Assembly: GCA_014647715.1 (NCBI GenBank)
Contig: BMPS01000003.1
Coordinates: 124,001-188,000 of the forward strand
Source of the DNA: Streptomyces cinereus
GTDB taxonomy: Bacteria > Pseudomonadota > Gammaproteobacteria > Pseudomonadales > Moraxellaceae
Direction of reading: 5' to 3'
Length of the DNA: 64,000 nucleotides
Position numbers and translations under genes: made by a program. This document shows, piece by piece, positions 59,743 through 64,000 of this stretch. The stretch's first letter is position 1; each line of letters starts with the position of its first letter. The notes below the pieces were generated by a model. That model saw only the letters and a program-made list of their open reading frames with translations, ran no database searches and had not been told where the DNA came from.

Positions 59743-60594
59743 TTACTGACGGTTAAGCCGTGACGGTGGCGGCAACAAACTGATATCACTCACCCGACAA
59801 GGATTGATATCAATCCCGCCACGGCGTGTGTACCATGCACGTACCATGAGCGTTTTTGGCGCAAAGACTTGGGTTAAATCACTAAAAATCTGCTCCACGC
59901 ATTGTTCATGAAAGCCATTATGCTGACGAAAGCTCAAAATATACTCAAGCAGTCCTGCTTGGTCAATCGCTTGACTATCTATCTGAATCTCCAGTGTTCC
60001 CCAATCTGGCTGATTGGTGACAGGGCAGTTTGAACGCAGCAGATGCGAATGCAAGATTTGTAACTGGCTATCAGAGGCGCCTTGATGGGCAACGGTCAAG
60101 CTTGAAGGATCGACATCACTGACAATGGCGATTTTTTTATCGCTACTATCCAACGCGTTATCAATACATTTACCCTGTGGCGCGCTGATAGGTAAGCTAT
60201 TTGCGATGTTTACCTCAAAAATCTCAAGCGTCACATCAGTTTTTAGACAAGCGGATAAATCTTTTTCCACCGCTGCTTTAACAGCTTGTTGATTGTCAAA
60301 TTCAGTGAAATTTAGGCTATTAAAATAAAGTTTGAGCGATTTTGATTCGACAATGTAGTCTGATGTGGCAGGGATGGCAAGGCGCGCCATTGCCACCTGT
60401 GATATACCGTGCGAGTTAAGCCAAGACATCTCAAAAACCTGCCACCAGTCCATGCCGATACTTAAGGCGTCAGCAGGCAGCGCTAGGTTTGCTCGTCCTA
60501 ATGCGCGAGGGATGGGGTAGAGCATATCGGGGGCGTAGGTTTTTGGGTAGCTGGTGGATTGACCCAAAATACCGTGAGTTTCAAGTGGTTTCAT
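59743..60594 (-). CDS. queF: NADPH-dependent 7-cyano-7-deazaguanine reductase
   Basis: 283-residue two-domain (YqfN/E. coli-type) QueF that reduces preQ0 to preQ1 in queuosine synthesis. SLKLYFNSLNFTEF and the QueF motif region are present. The catalytic cysteine is Cys190 in SNCPVTNQPDWG, the same number as in E. coli, followed by FRQHNGFHEQCVEQIF and YTRRGGIDINPCR. Convergent with nothing; downstream of the ABC transporter genes on the same strand. Confidence 0.96.
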   Translation of the reverse strand: MKPLETHGILGQSTSYPKTYAPDMLYPIPRALGRANLALPADALSIGMDWWQVFEMSWLNSHGISQVAMARLAIPATSDYIVESKSLKLYFNSLNFTEFDNQQAVKAAVEKDLSACLKTDVTLEIFEVNIANSLPISAPQGKCIDNALDSSDKKIAIVSDVDPSSLTVAHQGASDSQLQILHSHLLRSNCPVTNQPDWGTLEIQIDSQAIDQAGLLEYILSFRQHNGFHEQCVEQIFSDLTQVFAPKTLMVRAWYTRRGGIDINPCRVSDISLLPPPSRLNRQ

Positions 60595-60614
60595 ATTTTT
60601 TTAATTTAACTAAG

Positions 60615-61388
60615 TTATAAACGAACGCGTGAGCCATCTGCTAAAAGATAATACGCAATACCATAAAATATCGCGGTAAAAATCCCAATCGCTACCAAAG
60701 ATGACCATACATTGACATCTGAATGACCCAAAATACCATAGCGAAAAGCATTGACCATATAAACAATGGGGTTTAGTAGCGATATGTTTTGCCAAAATCC
60801 TGATAAATCTTTAAGTGAATAAAACACACCGCCCAAATATGTCAAAGGTGTCAACACAAAACTGGGTACGATGGAAATATCATCAAACGAGCGCGCAAAT
60901 ACCGCATTAATCATACCGCCCAGCGAGAACAATGCTGAGGTCATCACCACGGTAAAAATCGTGACAAACGCATGCACCAGTGATAACTGAGTAAAAAACA
61001 ACGCGAGCACCGTCACAATCGCGCCAATGGTCAACCCCCGAAACAAACCGCCCGCGATAAAGCCCAGTAAAATGGTATGTTTAGAAATCGGACTGACCAG
61101 CATCTCTTCAATATTACCATGAAACTTGGTGGCAAAAAAACTCGATACCACATTGGAGTAGCTATTGGTAATCACCGACATCATAATCAAGCCAGGCACA
61201 ATAAACTGCATGTAGGAAACACCGCCCATATCGCCAACGCGCGCGCCAATCATTTTACCAAAGATGATAAAATACAAACTCATGGTGATGGCAGGGGGCA
61301 ACAGCGTTTGCGGCCAAATGCGAAGAATTCGGCGGATTTCTTTGACTAACAAGGTGTTAAATGCAACCAACTGGTGCTGAAAATCCAT
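60615..61388 (-). CDS. ABC-2 type transporter permease (YadH-like)
   Basis: 257-residue inner-membrane permease with six predicted helices and the ABC-2 signature region (SLGGMINAVFARSFDDISIV, then TPLTYLGGVFYSL). It pairs with the ATPase encoded two bases upstream on the same strand; together they resemble E. coli YadGH. The substrate is unknown. Confidence 0.88.
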   Translation of the reverse strand: MDFQHQLVAFNTLLVKEIRRILRIWPQTLLPPAITMSLYFIIFGKMIGARVGDMGGVSYMQFIVPGLIMMSVITNSYSNVVSSFFATKFHGNIEEMLVSPISKHTILLGFIAGGLFRGLTIGAIVTVLALFFTQLSLVHAFVTIFTVVMTSALFSLGGMINAVFARSFDDISIVPSFVLTPLTYLGGVFYSLKDLSGFWQNISLLNPIVYMVNAFRYGILGHSDVNVWSSLVAIGIFTAIFYGIAYYLLADGSRVRL

Positions 61389-61389
61389 G

Positions 61390-62349
61390 TTAATTCTCCA
61401 ATTTTTCAGTCAAATTATTTTCAACAATCCCCAAAAACAACTCTTCAAGGCGATTGGCTTTGTTACGCATACTCGCTACCTGAATATTTTGAGCAGTTAA
61501 CTGGGCAAAGACGTCATTTAAACTGTCGCCTTTTTTGAGTGTGACTTCAAGGGTCAACGGGTCTGGCTGCTTGGTTTTTACCACATTGGTTAAAGCAATC
61601 GATGCCAGATAAGGTTGCGCCAAATCAAACACAAAGCTTTCCACATCAAGGCTGGTAAGCAAACTTTTCATATCGGTATTGATACGAATTTCACCTTGGT
61701 CAAGGATAGCAATGTTTTTACACAGCTGCTCAGCTTCTTCTAAATAATGGGTGGTTAAAATAATGGTCGTACCTTCTTCGGTGTTAATTTGCTGCATAAA
61801 ATCCCACATCGAGCGGCGCAGTTCAATATCGACCCCTGCAGTCGGCTCATCCAAAATCAGCAGTTTGGGACGGTGCATTAAAGCACGCGCAATCATCAAA
61901 CGGCGTTTCATACCGCCAGAGAGCATACGCGCTTTGTCATCGCGTTTTTCCCAAAACCCCAATGCTTTAAGGAGTTTTTCGGCACGCGGGCGAGATTCCT
62001 TGGCAGGTATGCCAAAATAGCCCGCTTGGGCAATTAAAATATCTTCGATTTTTTCAAACTGCATAAAGTTAAATTCTTGCGGCACCACGCCTAAAAACTG
62101 CTTGGCTTTGGCAGGCTGTTTAAGCAAATCTACCCCAAAAATTTCTACTGATCCTGAGCTGGGTTTAAATAGCGAGCTGATAATACCAATGGTGGTGGAT
62201 TTACCCGCACCATTGGGACCAAGTAGGGCAAAAAATCCACCTTGGGGTACGGTCAAATCAATGCCTTTGAGTGCTGAAAAACCATTTGGGTAGGTTTTGG
62301 TGAGCTGGGTAATTTTTAGAGCAGGGATGGTAGTGTCAAAGTTTGCCAT
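61390..62349 (-). CDS. ABC transporter ATP-binding protein (YadG-like)
   Basis: 319 residues. Walker A GPNGAGKSTT, signature LSGGMKRRLMIARAL, Walker B LLILDEPTAGVD, and the H-loop TTHYLEEAEQL. The C-terminal 90 residues form the extra regulatory region typical of DrrA/YadG-type exporters. Its stop lies one base before the start of the permease gene, so the two are cotranslated. Confidence 0.92.
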   Translation of the reverse strand: MANFDTTIPALKITQLTKTYPNGFSALKGIDLTVPQGGFFALLGPNGAGKSTTIGIISSLFKPSSGSVEIFGVDLLKQPAKAKQFLGVVPQEFNFMQFEKIEDILIAQAGYFGIPAKESRPRAEKLLKALGFWEKRDDKARMLSGGMKRRLMIARALMHRPKLLILDEPTAGVDIELRRSMWDFMQQINTEEGTTIILTTHYLEEAEQLCKNIAILDQGEIRINTDMKSLLTSLDVESFVFDLAQPYLASIALTNVVKTKQPDPLTLEVTLKKGDSLNDVFAQLTAQNIQVASMRNKANRLEELFLGIVENNLTEKLEN

Positions 62350-62463
62350 AGCAATGCAGGTTCTGGTTAAAGGTGAGACCTTAATGGGGATGGGTTGGAC
62401 AGTTTAAAGATTTGCGTGAACTAAGTTTATAGTGGTTAAGCTAAATTATATCAATGATACAAT

Positions 62464-62488
62464 TAAAAAAGCCTATCAGTTGATAGGC
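62464..62488 (-). terminator. Terminator of the cytochrome c gene
   Basis: GCCTATCA pairs with TGATAGGC (62471-62488); the A run at 62465-62470 gives a U tract when read on the minus strand. Confidence 0.75.
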
Positions 62489-62508
62489 TTCATCGGGGCT
62501 AAAAATGA

Positions 62509-63102
62509 TTATTTGGCTTGAGACACCATATAATCAACCGCGTTGGTCACTTCCACATCTAGCAAATCAGCGTTACCACCTTTGGCTGGCATGGCGTTAA
62601 AGCCTTGTAGCGCGTGTTGGTGAAGGGTAGCGGTACCTTTAGCGATACGGGGACCCCAAGCGCCTTTGTCACCAAATTTTGGTGCACCTAACAGACCTGC
62701 TGCGTGACAAGTATGGCAAACGCCTTCATAAATCACTTTGCCTTCACGTGGGTTGTTAGGATCCGCGGCGCCTAATGCAGCGGCAATAGTGATATCACAC
62801 TCTTTACCTTCAAAACAAACTTTACCTTGGGGGGCAATACGTGCGATTAGATTTGGGTATAATGCAACCAATTTTGCAACTTGAGGTGGGTCTTCAGGTG
62901 CTTTTTCTGCTTCCTTTTTAGCGGGAGCGGCAGAGGATGCAGGGGCTGAAGCAGTGGCAGTACTTGAGGCTGTCGCGGTACTTGAAGCGCTAGCGGTAGC
63001 TGATGCCGCTGCGGGGGCACTGGCTTTATCCTCAGCTTGGCTGACAGCGATACCCGCAAGACTTAGCATAGTAACCGCTGATAACATCACTACTTTTTTC
63101 AT
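62509..63102 (-). CDS. Cytochrome c5-type c-type cytochrome
   Basis: 197-residue periplasmic electron carrier. Signal peptide (about 1-23, cleavage near SQA). Then an Ala/Ser/Thr-rich linker of about 40 residues containing repeated STATAS units, and a C-terminal mono-heme domain with Cys129-H-T-Cys132-His133 and a likely axial Met in the FNAMPAKGG motif. It resembles the cytochrome c5/CycB group. The partner oxidase or reductase is not in this window. Confidence 0.88.
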   Translation of the reverse strand: MKKVVMLSAVTMLSLAGIAVSQAEDKASAPAAASATASASSTATASSTATASAPASSAAPAKKEAEKAPEDPPQVAKLVALYPNLIARIAPQGKVCFEGKECDITIAAALGAADPNNPREGKVIYEGVCHTCHAAGLLGAPKFGDKGAWGPRIAKGTATLHQHALQGFNAMPAKGGNADLLDVEVTNAVDYMVSQAK

Positions 63103-63331
63103 TCGTCACGTTCTCTCAAACAGGTGAATTAAATTATCGTAATACTTTTAAAACGAGCAATACGAGCCATTAGATTGCTCGATTGTATCCGTTGATGCAA
63201 TATTGATGCGATAAATGTTACACAGATTTATTTTCCATACTATTATAAGGGAAAATTATCTGAAAAAGCTATGCTTATTTGATATGTGCTATCAACTTTG
63301 CGGCGCAGTTTTTGGCAGTAATTTTGATGAT

Positions 63332-63361
63332 TTGCTTATTGCACGAAAAGTTTGCTAGAAT
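63332..63361 (+). promoter_or_regulatory. Promoter of tRNA-Arg(CCG)
   Basis: TTGCTT (63332-63337), 18-bp spacer, TAGAAT (63356-63361), about 30 bp upstream of the tRNA. Confidence 0.4.
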
Positions 63362-63392
63362 AGCCCACTGCTTTTTTTCAATGCCAATCAAA

Positions 63393-63468
63393 GCGTTCGT
63401 AGCTCAACTGGATAGAGTACAGGTCTCCGAAGCCTGTGGCGTGGGTTCGAGTCCCGCCGAGCGCACCA
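63393..63468 (+). tRNA. tRNA-Arg (CCG anticodon)
   Basis: 76 bases. GCGTTCG pairs with CGAGCGC, the anticodon loop CTCCGAA contains CCG, the T arm carries GTTCGAGT, and CCA is encoded. Confidence 0.95.
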
Positions 63469-63585
63469 TTTTAATTATGTAAATCATTGTATTTATTATA
63501 TTTAACTTTATATAAAACTTAATTGGGTACTTACTGGGGTACTTGATAATTAAGTCTTAATATTTTGTTTACCGTTATAAAAATT

Positions 63586-64000
63586 TTATCCTTCACTATT
63601 TCTAGCTATTTTCTTTTTCAATCTAATATTCCTTGACTTGAGCAACCTCTTTATTTGCTCTAAAACTTCTTCAGGATTTTCAATTATTTTAACTTTTTCT
63701 TTCTTACCGACATATCTAAGTTGATATTTACCTTCGGGCAATGAACTTGCTAGTATAGGTGTATGTCCTCCATAAAACGTCCTTGTATTTGGAACGTTAT
63801 ATCCCTCAACTACAATATATTTGTATTTATTACGATCAAAGCCATATCTATCATCAGCTAAAATGATAACACCATCCTGCGATGCAATCATAATATTTTG
63901 ATTTGGAATAACTTGAAGTTCACCATACTTATCTTCAGATAATTCCCTTTCTTCGAATATGCCATCTTTAGGTATCGAATTAAGCGAAGCGATTACCAAG
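63586..64000 (-). CDS. Hypothetical protein, C-terminal part
   Basis: The frame is open to the window edge, so the N terminus is outside; a TTG at 63999 is not a credible start. About 137 residues are visible: soluble, Lys/Glu/Ile-rich, with a beta-rich first half (IMIASQDGVIILADD; YIVVEGYNVPNTRTFYGG) and a basic helical C terminus (EQIKRLLKSRNIRLKKK). No family recognised. The AT-rich composition resembles island DNA rather than the neighbouring core genes. Confidence 0.5.
   Translation of the reverse strand, partial: LVIASLNSIPKDGIFEERELSEDKYGELQVIPNQNIMIASQDGVIILADDRYGFDRNKYKYIVVEGYNVPNTRTFYGGHTPILASSLPEGKYQLRYVGKKEKVKIIENPEEVLEQIKRLLKSRNIRLKKKIARNSEG

Overview
The window is a chromosomal segment of a gammaproteobacterium of the family Moraxellaceae. 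The order tRNA-Trp-secE-nusG-rplKA-rplJL-rpoBC, the divergent ponA / pilMNOPQ-aroK-aroB-SPOR cluster and the sequences of RpoB, RpoC and QueF all fit. The overall feel is of Moraxella/Faucicola (M. osloensis-like) rather than Acinetobacter. The species is inference; the family is fairly secure.

Layout of the core. 1-3.0 kb: 3' part of folC, a LysM/SPOR envelope protein and a DUF2726 protein. 3.1-16.1 kb: the transcription/translation block (tRNA-Trp, secE, nusG, ribosomal stalk and L1 genes, rpoB, rpoC), with visible L10 leader RNA, promoters and terminators. 16.1-27.9 kb: a DUF6586 protein, penicillin-binding protein 1a, the type IV pilus inner-membrane/secretin operon pilMNOPQ, two shikimate-pathway genes (aroK, aroB) and a SPOR-domain membrane protein. 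28.1-37.7 kb: glutamate synthase gltBD, a protein phosphatase, a polysaccharide flippase-like protein and nadA. 37.8-38.1 kb: a tRNA operon (Pro-UGG, Arg-UCU, His-GUG).

Accessory island. The 3' end of tRNA-His (16 bp, 38121-38136) is repeated exactly at 57580-57595. The roughly 19.5 kb between is an integrated genomic island: a tyrosine integrase next to the tRNA, an AlpA-like regulator, a split primase (CHC2 zinc finger)/Toprim-DUF927 helicase pair, an acidic protein, a minus-strand operon of three secreted proteins plus a membrane protein of unknown function, and a defence block. The defence block is a type I restriction-modification system (hsdM, hsdS, hsdR) with an Abi_2/AbiF HEPN gene inserted between hsdM and hsdS, and a DUF3800 gene plus a small toxin-like gene inserted between hsdS and hsdR. 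Candidate structured RNAs lie directly downstream of the AbiF gene and of the toxin-like gene. Phased TTACCT repeats at the left end and nine 20-bp tandem repeats at the right end look like recombination or regulatory sites. The original terminator of the tRNA operon now lies beyond the right end of the island, and the island carries its own terminator next to tRNA-His.

Right flank. 57.6-63.1 kb returns to core genes: a secreted/lipoprotein of unknown function, nagZ (cell-wall recycling), queF (queuosine), a YadG/YadH-like ABC exporter and a c-type cytochrome. A tRNA-Arg(CCG) follows at 63.4 kb. Beyond it lies AT-rich DNA with a partial unknown gene, possibly the edge of a second tRNA-associated island.
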